From Chitinophagaceae bacterium (GTDB lineage Bacteria > Bacteroidota > Bacteroidia > Chitinophagales > Chitinophagaceae): a DNA stretch of 24,813 bases. Position 1 is the first letter of the stretch, and the number at the start of each line of letters is the position of its first letter. The position numbers were made by a program, and so were the translations under genes. The stretch covers positions 1 through 24,813 of the forward strand of contig JACFNM010000002.1 in NCBI GenBank assembly GCA_019454915.1, given 5' to 3'. The notes beneath the pieces were generated by a model. That model made no database searches, was not told where the DNA came from, and saw only the letters and a list, made by a program, of their open reading frames with translations. Shown here in pieces: positions 18,074 to 24,813 of this stretch.

Positions 18074-20578
18074 ATGAGTAAAGAAAAATTTTCAGGAAAC
18101 CAGATAGGCGTGCAGGGGCAGTATAAGACCTGGTTTTTAGACTATGCTTCCTATGTAATACTGGAGCGGGCCGTTCCGGCGATAGAAGACGGTCTGAAGC
18201 CGGTGCAGCGTCGTATACTCCATGCCATGAAGGAGATGGATGATGGTCGCTTCAACAAAGTGGCCAATATCATCGGGCAGTCCATGCAGTATCATCCGCA
18301 TGGAGATGCTTCCATAGGAGATGCGCTGGTGAACTTAGGTCAGAAGGATCTGCTCATTGAAACGCAGGGCAATTGGGGAGATGTGCGAACAGGTGATGAC
18401 GCCGCAGCCGCCCGGTACATTGAGGCCAGGCTGAGTAAGTTTGCGCTGGAGGTGGCCTTTAATCCTAAAACCACCGAATGGCAGTTAAGTTATGATGGAA
18501 GAAAAAATGAGCCGGTAACACTGCCCATGAAATTTCCACTGTTATTGGCGCAGGGAGCTGACGGGATAGCGGTAGGGTTATCAACTAAAATATTACCGCA
18601 TAATTTCTGCGAGATCATTGAAGCGGCTATTAAATACTTGCGCGGAAAAAAGTTTCAACTGTTGCCGGATTTCCAAACCGGGGGGATGATTGATGTGACC
18701 CACTATAATGACGGGAAGCGGGGCGGAAAGGTGAAAGTTCGGGCGCATATCGAAGAACTGGATAAAAAGACGCTGGTGATCCGGGACGTGCCTTATGGAG
18801 TTACCACCACCCAGTTGATGGATTCCATCGTGAAGGCGAACGACCAGGGGAAGATTAAGATAAAAAAGGTAACGGATAATACGGCCGCTGAAGTGGAGGT
18901 GCAGGTTGACCTCGCACCGGGTATTTCAACCGATATTACTATAGACGCGTTGTATGCGTTTACAGACTGTGAAGTGAGTATATCGCCTAATGCCTGTGTC
19001 ATTATAGGTCAGAAGCCTCGTTTCCTCACAGCCTCAGACTTGCTTAGCGCCTCGGCAGATCATACGAAGGAACTGTTGAAACGGGAGCTGGAGATCAAGC
19101 TGGCTGAGTTGCAGGAGAAGTGGCACTATACCTCCTTAGAGAAAATATTCTTTGAAGAGAAGATATATAAGGAACTGGAGAAAAAACATGAGACCTGGGA
19201 TAAGGTTATCGTGGCCATTGACAGAGCTTTTGTTCCATTCAAAAAGCAGTTGAAGAGGGAGATTAGCCGGGAGGATATTGTTAAACTTACCGAAAAGCCG
19301 GTTCGCAGAATTTATAAGTTAGATATTGACGAACTGAATGATCAGATTAAGGGTATAGATAAAGAAATTAAACAGGTAAAATACGATTTGACAAACCTCG
19401 TGGATTTTGCGGTTTCGTATTACGAGAACCTGTTGAAGAAGTACGGAAAGGGCCGGGAGCGCAAGACCGCGGTGAAGGTCTTTGAATCCATACAGGCCAA
19501 GCAGGTGGCCATCGCCAATGAAAAACTTTATGTCAACCGTTCAGACGGGTTTATTGGTACCGGTTTGAAGAAGGATGAGTTTGTGGAGGATTGCTCCGAT
19601 CTCGATGATGTTATTGCTTTCACAAAGAGCGGGAAAATGAAGGTGGTGAAGGTGGCTGATAAAGTCTTTATCGGAAAGGATATACTGCATGTATCGGTTT
19701 TTAAGAAAAATGATGACCGTACCACCTATAATATGATCTATACGGATGGAAAGACCGGTGTCAGTTATGCCAAACGGTTCAATGTTACGGGTGTTACCCG
19801 CGACAAGGAATATGATCTGACTAAGGGAACCGATAAAAGCCGGGTGCACTATTTTTCCGTAAACCCCAATGGAGAAGCAGAGGTGGTGAAGGTGGTGCTG
19901 AGTCCCAGTTCCACGGCGAGGAAAAAAGAATTTGAATTTTATTTTGAGGAGATGGAGATCAAGAGCCGGGGCTCCATGGGCAACCAGGTGACTAAATACC
20001 CGGTTAAATCTGTCAAGTTTAAAGAAGCGGGGCGCTCTACCCTCAGTGCGCGTAAGTTGTGGTTTGATGATACGTTTGGCAGGCTGAATACGGACGGGAA
20101 AGGAGAATATTTAGGAATGTTTGAAGCGGAAGATCAGTTGCTGGTGATTTATGAAACCGGTGATTATGAAATTACCGACACCGAATTGACCCAGCGGTTT
20201 GATGGAGAGCATATTTTGCTTATTGAGAAGTTTGACCCGGAGAAAGTGGTTACAGCGGTTTATACCGATATGGAAAAGCTTCAGTATAATGTGAAGCGGT
20301 TTAAAATTGAGACAACGACGCTCCATAATAAATTCCTGTTCATCAGGGAAGGAGAAGGCAACAGGCTGGAGGCGGTGAGTACGGGAGAGGAGCCGGTGTT
20401 GATCATGCAGAGTGGGAGAGGAGAGCAGATCAGAAAGGCGAAGATTAAACTGAATAAAGTGGTGGAGGTGATGGGATGGAAAGCCGTGGGATCCAAGCTC
20501 GCCGATTTTACCAAAAGCACCCGGATGGAGTGGGAAGAGAAGAAGCCGCGGCAGGATGATCAGCCGGAATTGTTTTAA
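18074..20578 (+). CDS. parC: DNA topoisomerase IV subunit A
   Basis: An 834-residue DNA cleavage-and-rejoining subunit. The catalytic tyrosine is Tyr115 in AAAARYIEARLSKFA. The winged-helix segment YHPHGDASIGDALV is at 73-86. A long coiled-coil arm follows (about 340-480), then a C-terminal beta-pinwheel in which I see no QRRGGKG GyrA box, favouring topoisomerase IV over gyrase. At the position equivalent to E. coli GyrA Ser83/ParC Ser80, the main quinolone-contact serine, this protein has Ala79; the acidic partner is Asp83. It forms a heterotetramer with the parE product upstream. The extreme C-terminus is charged and low in complexity. Confidence 0.93.
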   Translation: MSKEKFSGNQIGVQGQYKTWFLDYASYVILERAVPAIEDGLKPVQRRILHAMKEMDDGRFNKVANIIGQSMQYHPHGDASIGDALVNLGQKDLLIETQGNWGDVRTGDDAAAARYIEARLSKFALEVAFNPKTTEWQLSYDGRKNEPVTLPMKFPLLLAQGADGIAVGLSTKILPHNFCEIIEAAIKYLRGKKFQLLPDFQTGGMIDVTHYNDGKRGGKVKVRAHIEELDKKTLVIRDVPYGVTTTQLMDSIVKANDQGKIKIKKVTDNTAAEVEVQVDLAPGISTDITIDALYAFTDCEVSISPNACVIIGQKPRFLTASDLLSASADHTKELLKRELEIKLAELQEKWHYTSLEKIFFEEKIYKELEKKHETWDKVIVAIDRAFVPFKKQLKREISREDIVKLTEKPVRRIYKLDIDELNDQIKGIDKEIKQVKYDLTNLVDFAVSYYENLLKKYGKGRERKTAVKVFESIQAKQVAIANEKLYVNRSDGFIGTGLKKDEFVEDCSDLDDVIAFTKSGKMKVVKVADKVFIGKDILHVSVFKKNDDRTTYNMIYTDGKTGVSYAKRFNVTGVTRDKEYDLTKGTDKSRVHYFSVNPNGEAEVVKVVLSPSSTARKKEFEFYFEEMEIKSRGSMGNQVTKYPVKSVKFKEAGRSTLSARKLWFDDTFGRLNTDGKGEYLGMFEAEDQLLVIYETGDYEITDTELTQRFDGEHILLIEKFDPEKVVTAVYTDMEKLQYNVKRFKIETTTLHNKFLFIREGEGNRLEAVSTGEEPVLIMQSGRGEQIRKAKIKLNKVVEVMGWKAVGSKLADFTKSTRMEWEEKKPRQDDQPELF

Positions 20579-20663
20579 ATCTTTCATCCTTTTCGGGTAT
20601 GAGTATATTGAATTACACTCTTTATGGATGATTTTATTAAACAGACGACTATTTCAAAATAAT

Positions 20664-21473
20664 ATGACCAGAATTACCGAACAGCCTTCTCTGTACAGAC
20701 ACCTGGAAAAAATGTCCGTAGCGGAATTAACGGCAAGCATCAATAACGAAGATAAGAAAGTTGCCCTGGCGATTGAAAAGGCCTTACCGCAGATAAATGC
20801 ATTGATAGCGGCAATAGAGGAGAAACTACAGAATGGTGGGCGTATGTTTTATCTTGGTGCGGGCAGCGGCGGGCGGCTGTCGGTTTTGGATGTGATTGAA
20901 CTTCCTACAACTTACGGTATTCCGAAGGGAGTGGTAAATGTGATATTGGCGGGTGGAGTGGAGCATTTAATTGAAGCGAGGGAAGAAAAGGAAGATGACC
21001 GCGAAGCGGGATGGATAGCGCTACAAGAGCACCAGATATCGGATAAAGATATTGTGGTGGGAATCTCCGCCAGCGGCACTACGCCCTTCGTACTGACGTC
21101 TTTAAAGAAATGCCGCGAACAGGGGATTACTACCGGGTGCATTGTAAGCAATCCTGATTCGCCCATTGCGGCAGAAGCTGACCTGCCGGTGGAGGTAATC
21201 ACCGGTCCGGAGTTTGTGACCGGAAGCACCCGTATGAAATGCGGGACGGCTCAAAAAATGATATTCGACATGATTAGCACGACCACCATGATCCGGTTGG
21301 GAAGGGTAGAGGACAATAGTATGGTGAATGTGATGCTTATCAATGATAAGATTACCGATCGCGCGGTGAAAATATTAATGGACAAAGCCGCGATCGCTGA
21401 TTACACAGAGGCAAAAAATATCTTACTAAAACATGGCAGTGTACGGAAAGCTATGGATGCGTTGGGGAAGTAA
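20664..21473 (+). CDS. murQ: N-acetylmuramic acid 6-phosphate etherase
   Basis: A 269-residue cytoplasmic SIS-domain enzyme that cleaves the lactyl ether of MurNAc-6-phosphate, giving GlcNAc-6-phosphate and D-lactate during recycling of cell-wall sugars. Family segments are the start TRITEQPS, GAGSGGRLSVLD at 66-76, the catalytic Glu79 in VIELPTTYG, a second acidic cluster EEKEDD (107-112), SASGTTPFV, and the strongly conserved TGSTRMKCGTAQKM. The start at 20664 gives the usual N-terminus; an in-frame ATG at 20556 inside parC would add 36 unrelated residues. It is about 30 residues shorter than E. coli MurQ at the C-terminus. It follows parC by 85 bases and could be read through from it. Confidence 0.94.
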   Translation: MTRITEQPSLYRHLEKMSVAELTASINNEDKKVALAIEKALPQINALIAAIEEKLQNGGRMFYLGAGSGGRLSVLDVIELPTTYGIPKGVVNVILAGGVEHLIEAREEKEDDREAGWIALQEHQISDKDIVVGISASGTTPFVLTSLKKCREQGITTGCIVSNPDSPIAAEADLPVEVITGPEFVTGSTRMKCGTAQKMIFDMISTTTMIRLGRVEDNSMVNVMLINDKITDRAVKILMDKAAIADYTEAKNILLKHGSVRKAMDALGK

Positions 21474-21564
21474 CGAAGAATGGATTCCCGAACAAAACCT
21501 TGTTACCGGATTATTAACGCCGCCCGGTACCGGAGTTATATAATAGTAAGATAAAGAGAAGGTG

Positions 21565-21587
21565 AGGTGACCTTGTGGTTGTCACTT
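21565..21587. terminator. Possible bidirectional terminator hairpin
   Basis: AGGTGAC (21565-21571) pairs with GTCACTT (21581-21587) around a 9-base loop, one pair being G-U. It lies between the convergent murQ and PIN-domain genes and overlaps the PIN stop codon. The T-run is weak on both sides, so efficiency is doubtful. A separate perfect palindrome, CCGGTACCGG, lies at 21524-21533. Confidence 0.35.
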
Positions 21588-21995
21588 TAACAAGTTAATG
21601 AATGCTTCACAATCCATAACAGGAATCGAAGAGAAAAAGAAATCTCCGGTATCTTCGGTTACAATCATTTTACACCCCGCCTTCACCGCGCTGTAATATT
21701 CCAGTCCGTCTTCAAAATCATTTATGGCACGGTTAGCGGCAGTGAGGCTGACGGTCTCCTGATTGGTTACCGTAATCATCAACTTATCCAACAGGAATGA
21801 TATCTTCTCTTTGGCACGCGCCGTACCACTCTTCTTTTCGGCGAAGTAAAATGCAATAGCGAGACAAATAGGAGAAGTATAAATCTGAAAATGCGGTCTG
21901 TCTGCCAGACTTAAAATCCTTGCTGCAGAGGTAAATAACGGATATTCCCGGTTCAAGACGGAAACCAACACATTGGCATCCACAAAGACCTTCAT
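21582..21995 (-). CDS. PIN-domain toxin (VapC-like ribonuclease)
   Basis: A 137-residue PIN-domain protein, the toxin half of a toxin-antitoxin pair. Conserved features are Asp6 and Asn8 in VFVDANVL, Asp96 in DFEDGLEYYSA, and TEDTGDF with Asp115 and Asp118, which together should hold the metal of a ribonuclease site. The acidic residue usually found after the second strand is not obvious: the segment reads SPICLAIAFYFAEK, with Ala or Ile where classical VapC has Glu. The RNA target is unknown. Its ATG overlaps the antitoxin stop as ATGA (21992-21995), so toxin translation depends on the antitoxin gene. Family confidence is high; toxicity is inferred. Confidence 0.88.
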   Translation of the reverse strand: MKVFVDANVLVSVLNREYPLFTSAARILSLADRPHFQIYTSPICLAIAFYFAEKKSGTARAKEKISFLLDKLMITVTNQETVSLTAANRAINDFEDGLEYYSAVKAGCKMIVTEDTGDFFFSSIPVMDCEAFINLLK

Positions 21996-22261
21996 TTCTT
22001 TTTGGATCTGGAACCAAAAAACTCAGATTTCAATTCTTTTCGTGAATGATGCTTTCTGTATTCGGGAGCATCCTCAGCCACCATATTTATCCAATCAGAA
22101 ATGGGCAGATCTTCTAAAGTTTTATAGTTTTTAGAGGTCATTTGTTTGTAGATAAACTCTGTAAGCCTGGATAAACTGATGCCGTTATCATTGGCAAATT
22201 GCTTTGCCTGATTGATGATTTGCCCGTCGAAAGACAATGTGATTTTCGCATCCATAGCCAT
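21992..22261 (-). CDS. DUF6364-like antitoxin of the PIN toxin
   Basis: An 89-residue protein with a ribbon-helix-helix-like N-terminus: MDAKITLSFDGQII forms the strand and QAKQFANDNGISLSRLTEFIYKQM the helices. This is the pattern of the DUF6364 antitoxins that sit before PIN toxins in Bacteroidetes. The basic, charged C-terminus (ending GSRSKKK) is the likely toxin-binding part. Such proteins usually bind their own promoter and neutralise the toxin. A second start at 22255 (MDAK) is possible and removes two residues. The promoter and a palindromic operator lie directly upstream and are listed separately. Confidence 0.86.
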   Translation of the reverse strand: MAMDAKITLSFDGQIINQAKQFANDNGISLSRLTEFIYKQMTSKNYKTLEDLPISDWINMVAEDAPEYRKHHSRKELKSEFFGSRSKKK

Positions 22262-22279
22262 TTAAGTTATATTATACGA

Positions 22280-22310
22280 CAAAGATAATTATTTTATACG
22301 TATAAACAAA
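22280..22310 (-). promoter_or_regulatory. Promoter of the toxin-antitoxin operon
   Basis: On the minus strand this reads TTTG (22310-22307), exactly 19 bases, then TATCTTTG (22287-22280). This is a full match to the Bacteroidetes sigma-factor promoter, TTTG-N19-TAnnTTTG. Transcription should begin a few bases further on, giving a leader of roughly 10-20 bases before the antitoxin start. Confidence 0.75.
22293..22306. promoter_or_regulatory. Operator palindrome within the toxin-antitoxin promoter
   Basis: TTTATACGTATAAA is a perfect 14-base palindrome lying wholly in the spacer between the -33 and -7 elements. A second TTATACG copy lies at 22272-22278, 22 bases from the copy at 22294-22300, about two helix turns. 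The layout suits binding of antitoxin dimers that block RNA polymerase. Binding itself is inferred. Confidence 0.6.
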
Positions 22311-22322
22311 TTTTTCTAATTC

Positions 22323-22585
22323 CTAATGCAAGAAGGTCAAATATGGCGGATAGCACGGATGCGTATCCTCTTCTTTTTTCGCCGAAGTGTCCTCAATAAC
22401 CTGGTGCTTAGCCGGAGTAATTTGAATGATGATGTTTTCGTGAAGGTTGATATTTTTTATTGTCTGCCAGCCAAATAAAGCCTGAATGTAGTGCCCCCGA
22501 TGGCTTTATAACCGGCTTTGGCTTTCCATATGGTGGAAGATTGGCAGTGAAAGAAGTAGTAAAACGAAAATGTCACTACAGGGAA
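22323..22585 (-). pseudogene. Frameshifted coding remnant, unrecognised
   Basis: Two minus-strand frames here look protein-like but neither is a complete gene. The upstream part (22585 to about 22499) reads ...TIWKAKAGYKAIGG and then hits a stop at 22457. The downstream part (22493-22323) reads HYIQALFGWQTIKN, later IIIQITPAKH, and ends HPCYPPYLTFLH at a TAG. Adding one base to the run of five C at 22494-22498 would join the two frames. No start codon or family is recognised. It may be the end of a decayed gene whose front has been lost. The gap from 22586 to 22659 shows nothing else that I can identify. Confidence 0.35.
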
Positions 22586-22659
22586 TTAAAACTTCGCCGA
22601 GCCTTATTAGCCTGGTAATTGGCCGTGCGCAACTTGTACTCCCCCGTTCCCTCATTTTC

Positions 22660-22728
22660 AAACCAGCCTGCCGGCTGGCAGGTTTTCAAATTCTCACATT
22701 CTCTCATTCCCCCATTCTCCCATTCTCA
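22660..22728. repeat. Two-state GC palindrome plus 8-base tandem repeat
   Basis: At 22663-22682 two overlapping hairpins are possible: CCAGCC-TGCC-GGCTGG (22663-22678) and CCTGCC-GGCT-GGCAGG (22667-22682). Beside it, five 8-base units of the form CATTCTCA run from 22689 to 22728 with small changes (AATTCTCA, CATTCTCT, CATTCCCC, CATTCTCC, CATTCTCA). The unit on the minus strand is TGAGAATG. This looks like a dispersed low-complexity intergenic repeat. It overlaps the end of the permease gene. Confidence 0.7.
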
Positions 22729-24412
22729 ACTTACTATGCCTATATCCATACAAAAAATAAATAGCCAATCCCAACGCCATCCATACAAAAAACCAGAACC
22801 AGCTAACCGTAGGAATCTCAATCATCAGGTACAGGCAGAATAAAACACCCAGAACAGGTATTAACGAATACTTCCGGATGAAAGTGAGCAGCGCAATGAT
22901 AGTGGCGACTACAAGGAAAACCAGGAACAGTACCTCCTGGTGGTTTTCGTGACCAAGGTTGGCAACGGCATCAATGGTGCGCTGTCTGAAAAGGTAGATA
23001 AAGAAGAGCAGTAATAGAGGAATGATATACCGCCCGTTAATATAGGGTAACTTAAAACCCTTGTCATTTGCCGGCCTTGGCGGCAATAATAGTACGCCTC
23101 CGGAAACCAGTGTAAATGCAAACAGCGTGCCTATGCTGGTAAGATCTGTTACCAAATCGGAGGCGATGAAGAGGGAAGGAATACCGACGATTACGCCGGT
23201 AACAATGGTGGCAAAAGATGGCGTCTGAAATTTAGGATGAATCTTCTGAAATTTTTTGGGTAGTAATCCATCCCGGCTCATACTCATCCAAATACGGGGC
23301 TGACCAAGTTGGAAAACCAGCAGCACACTGGTGGTAGCCACCACCGCGCTTATAGAAACGATTTTTTCAATCCAGGGCGCTCGGGTTTTAAAGACAAAGG
23401 CCAGCGGATCATGTACATTCTTAAAGTTACTGTATTGTTCGATGCCCGTTAATATCAGTGCAATCAAAATATATAGTACGGTACAAATGATCAGCGAATA
23501 AATCATTCCCCGGGGCATGTCCCGCTGGGGATTGCTGCACTCTTCAGCCGTAGTGGAAATTGCATCGAAGCCGATATAGGCATAGAAGACTGCTGAAACG
23601 CCTTTTAGTACGCCTTCAAAGCCATTGGGAAGAAAAGGGCGCCAGTTATTGGTGTCAACAAAGAATGCACCCGCAACGATCACAAAAAGGATAACGGCGA
23701 TCTTAAATATCACCATGAAATTTGCCATCCGTTTGCTCTCCTTCATCCCTATATAAGCCAGCCAGGTAATGAGCGCCACAATAATAAAAGCGGGCAGGTT
23801 AAAAAATAGCTTTCCGCTGCCAAAGGCAGGTGCACTGTTCCAGGCGTCTATAACAAACTGGTATTTGGTAACATCTGCTGTGGACAATGAACCGACTGCC
23901 AGCGCCTGCACGGCTTCATTATAAGCGCTATGCGCCGTCATCGAATCTATCAGCATCCAGTCGGGCAGGTGAATATGAAACAAATGCACCAGCAGGTTAT
24001 TAAAATATCCGCTCCATGATATGGCTACCACCACGTTCCCGATAGCATACTCCAGGATCAATGCCCAGCCGATTACCCAGGCGATGATTTCTCCAAACGT
24101 TACATAAGAATACGTGTAGGCGCTCCCCGAAACGGGAACCCGGCTTGCGAACTCCGCATAGCATAATGCCGAAAACCCGCAGGTAACGGCAGCTATAATA
24201 AATAGAAAAGATATCCCCGGGCCGCCGTTAAAAGCAGCGTTGCCAATCGTGGAGAAGATACCGGCGCCCACAATGGCAGCTATACCTAAGAAGGTAAGAT
24301 CCCGAACGCCCAACACCTTCCGTAAGATTTGCCCATCTTCCATATCCTCCCTTGCCTTCGCCTCTTCCATTATCTTGCCGATAGACTTTTTCCTGAATAG
24401 TGGATGCGCCAT
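22694..24412 (-). CDS. APC-family amino acid permease (cationic amino acid transporter-like)
   Basis: A 572-residue membrane protein with about 12-14 hydrophobic segments. Family signatures are the unwound helix 1 motif IVGAGIFSTIG (47-57), CYAEFASRVPVSGSAYTY (84-101), and GFDAISTTAEE (281-291) in helix 6 followed by NPQRDMPRGMIYSL, typical of the CAT-like branch of the APC superfamily. It should import amino acids across the inner membrane; the exact one is not predictable. The last ~11 residues (from RMGEWGNERM) are encoded by the 8-base tandem repeat, so the natural end of the protein was probably near YRHSKL and the stop has been replaced by repeat sequence. It is transcribed alone, divergent from the ytxJ-like gene. 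Confidence 0.93.
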   Translation of the reverse strand: MAHPLFRKKSIGKIMEEAKAREDMEDGQILRKVLGVRDLTFLGIAAIVGAGIFSTIGNAAFNGGPGISFLFIIAAVTCGFSALCYAEFASRVPVSGSAYTYSYVTFGEIIAWVIGWALILEYAIGNVVVAISWSGYFNNLLVHLFHIHLPDWMLIDSMTAHSAYNEAVQALAVGSLSTADVTKYQFVIDAWNSAPAFGSGKLFFNLPAFIIVALITWLAYIGMKESKRMANFMVIFKIAVILFVIVAGAFFVDTNNWRPFLPNGFEGVLKGVSAVFYAYIGFDAISTTAEECSNPQRDMPRGMIYSLIICTVLYILIALILTGIEQYSNFKNVHDPLAFVFKTRAPWIEKIVSISAVVATTSVLLVFQLGQPRIWMSMSRDGLLPKKFQKIHPKFQTPSFATIVTGVIVGIPSLFIASDLVTDLTSIGTLFAFTLVSGGVLLLPPRPANDKGFKLPYINGRYIIPLLLLFFIYLFRQRTIDAVANLGHENHQEVLFLVFLVVATIIALLTFIRKYSLIPVLGVLFCLYLMIEIPTVSWFWFFVWMALGLAIYFLYGYRHSKLRMGEWGNERM

Positions 24413-24544
24413 GAAACCTTATTTTGATGCTATTTATTTGCCAAAATAACCCAAAAAGCGTTAAAGCGGCATGAATCAAATAAAATTTCCATGATTCTTT
24501 GGCACTACGTAGAAAAATAACAGGGAAGCGACAATAGCTTTCAG

Positions 24545-24569
24545 TTGTACAGATACAAAGAATGTACAA
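24545..24569. promoter_or_regulatory. Inverted repeat between the permease and ytxJ-like genes
   Basis: TTGTACA (24545-24551) and TGTACAA (24563-24569) are perfect inverted copies with an 11-base gap, and a further CGTACA follows at 24572-24577. The spacing is that of a dimeric repressor site. It lies in the 233-base divergent gap, 133 bases from the permease start and 77 from the ytxJ start. No regulator is known. Confidence 0.35.
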
Positions 24570-24645
24570 ACCGTACACCCGGAGCATATCTCGGCTTTTT
24601 TTCGCAACTTGCGCTTTTCTAGAATAATCAATCAATGCTATAAAA

Positions 24646-24813
24646 ATGAACTGGAATGAATTGACAACGGAAGCCCAGTGGAGCGAGTTACTCGGGAAGT
24701 CGGAATCAATACCTCAGCTTGTTTTCAAACATTCTACCCGCTGCAGTATCAGCTCCATGATCTGGAAAAGATTGGAAAGATCAGAAGCGCCCGCCGGGAT
24801 AGATTTTTATTTC
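24646..24813 (+). CDS. ytxJ: Bacillithiol-system redox protein YtxJ-like, N-terminal part (cut by window edge)
   Basis: The first 56 codons of a small thioredoxin-like protein that leaves the right edge. The segment LVFKHSTRCSISSMIWKRL (residues 25-43) is the family signature, with a single redox cysteine at 33 in the CxxS arrangement of monothiol bacilliredoxin-like proteins. A leading W-x-x-L pattern (WNELTTEAQWSELL) also fits. YtxJ proteins are associated with organisms that make bacillithiol and are thought to remove it from protein thiols. The start at 24646 is the only sensible one, since the nearby ATG at 24635 meets a stop at once. The full family length is about 110-130 residues, so roughly half is here. 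Confidence 0.85.
   Translation, partial: MNWNELTTEAQWSELLGKSESIPQLVFKHSTRCSISSMIWKRLERSEAPAGIDFYF

Noticed and set aside
20111..20587. Minus-strand open frame of 158 codons opposite the end of parC
   Set aside because: parC coding is continuous and conserved there, and the antisense protein looks like no family.
20556..20663. Longer N-terminus for murQ starting inside parC
   Set aside because: The 36 added residues do not belong to MurQ, whose family start TRITEQPS begins right after the ATG at 20664.
22689..22728. Tandem units considered as a CRISPR array
   Set aside because: Units are only 8 bases with no spacers between them, and no cas genes are present.
22570..22843. Plus-strand frames of 64 and 74 codons across the repeat
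   Set aside because: They are made of low-complexity repeat and the complement of the permease end, and show no conserved features.

Overview
The window reads as a chromosomal segment of a Bacteroidetes bacterium, most likely in or near Chitinophagaceae. Reasons: TAnnTTTG-type -7 elements lie upstream of several genes, Shine-Dalgarno signals are weak, a topoisomerase IV pair flanks a DUF1835 gene, MnmA carries an extra insert, and a bacillithiol-system YtxJ-like gene is present. The family call is an inference from sequence character; no rRNA or tRNA gene is present to confirm it. I see no phage, insertion sequence, CRISPR array or replication origin.

Positions 1-8502 are read on the minus strand and look like one carbohydrate-oxidation operon followed by a lactate permease. 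In transcription order: a GH88-like unsaturated glucuronyl hydrolase (8502-7135), a TIM-barrel sugar isomerase/epimerase (ATGA overlap), a Gfo/Idh/MocA oxidoreductase, an SDR oxidoreductase, a lipoprotein fusing cytochrome c to a PQQ-type sugar dehydrogenase, an MFS transporter, a two-part GNAT acetyltransferase, and, after a 95-base gap, the N-terminus of an L-lactate permease cut by the window edge. The set suggests import and stepwise oxidation or epimerisation of a uronic-acid-containing or keto-sugar substrate, with one oxidation step wired to the respiratory chain at the membrane. The substrate cannot be read from sequence.

Positions 8872-11183 (plus) hold mnmA and a D-2-hydroxyacid dehydrogenase, separated by a short region with a GC hairpin. 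The dehydrogenase ends tail to tail with manA, sharing the four bases TTAA. Positions 14971-11180 (minus) form a compact group: secreted Dabb-domain protein, acyl-CoA carboxylase carboxyltransferase, rnhA, manA. Positions 15229-20578 (plus) hold parE, a DUF1835 gene and parC, followed by murQ.

Positions 22261-21582 (minus) hold a PIN-domain toxin with a DUF6364-like antitoxin. Their promoter is the clearest regulatory structure in the window: TTTG-N19-TATCTTTG with a perfect 14-base palindrome inside the spacer. Upstream of it is a decayed, apparently frameshifted coding remnant, then a low-complexity repeat with a two-state GC palindrome. That repeat supplies the last codons of an APC-family amino acid permease (24412-22694, minus). 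The window ends inside a ytxJ-like gene (24646 onward, plus).

No clearly new multi-gene defence or mobile system is visible. The most interesting items are the sugar-oxidation operon, the toxin-antitoxin operator placed inside the core promoter, the parE-DUF1835-parC arrangement, and the repeat-coded permease tail.
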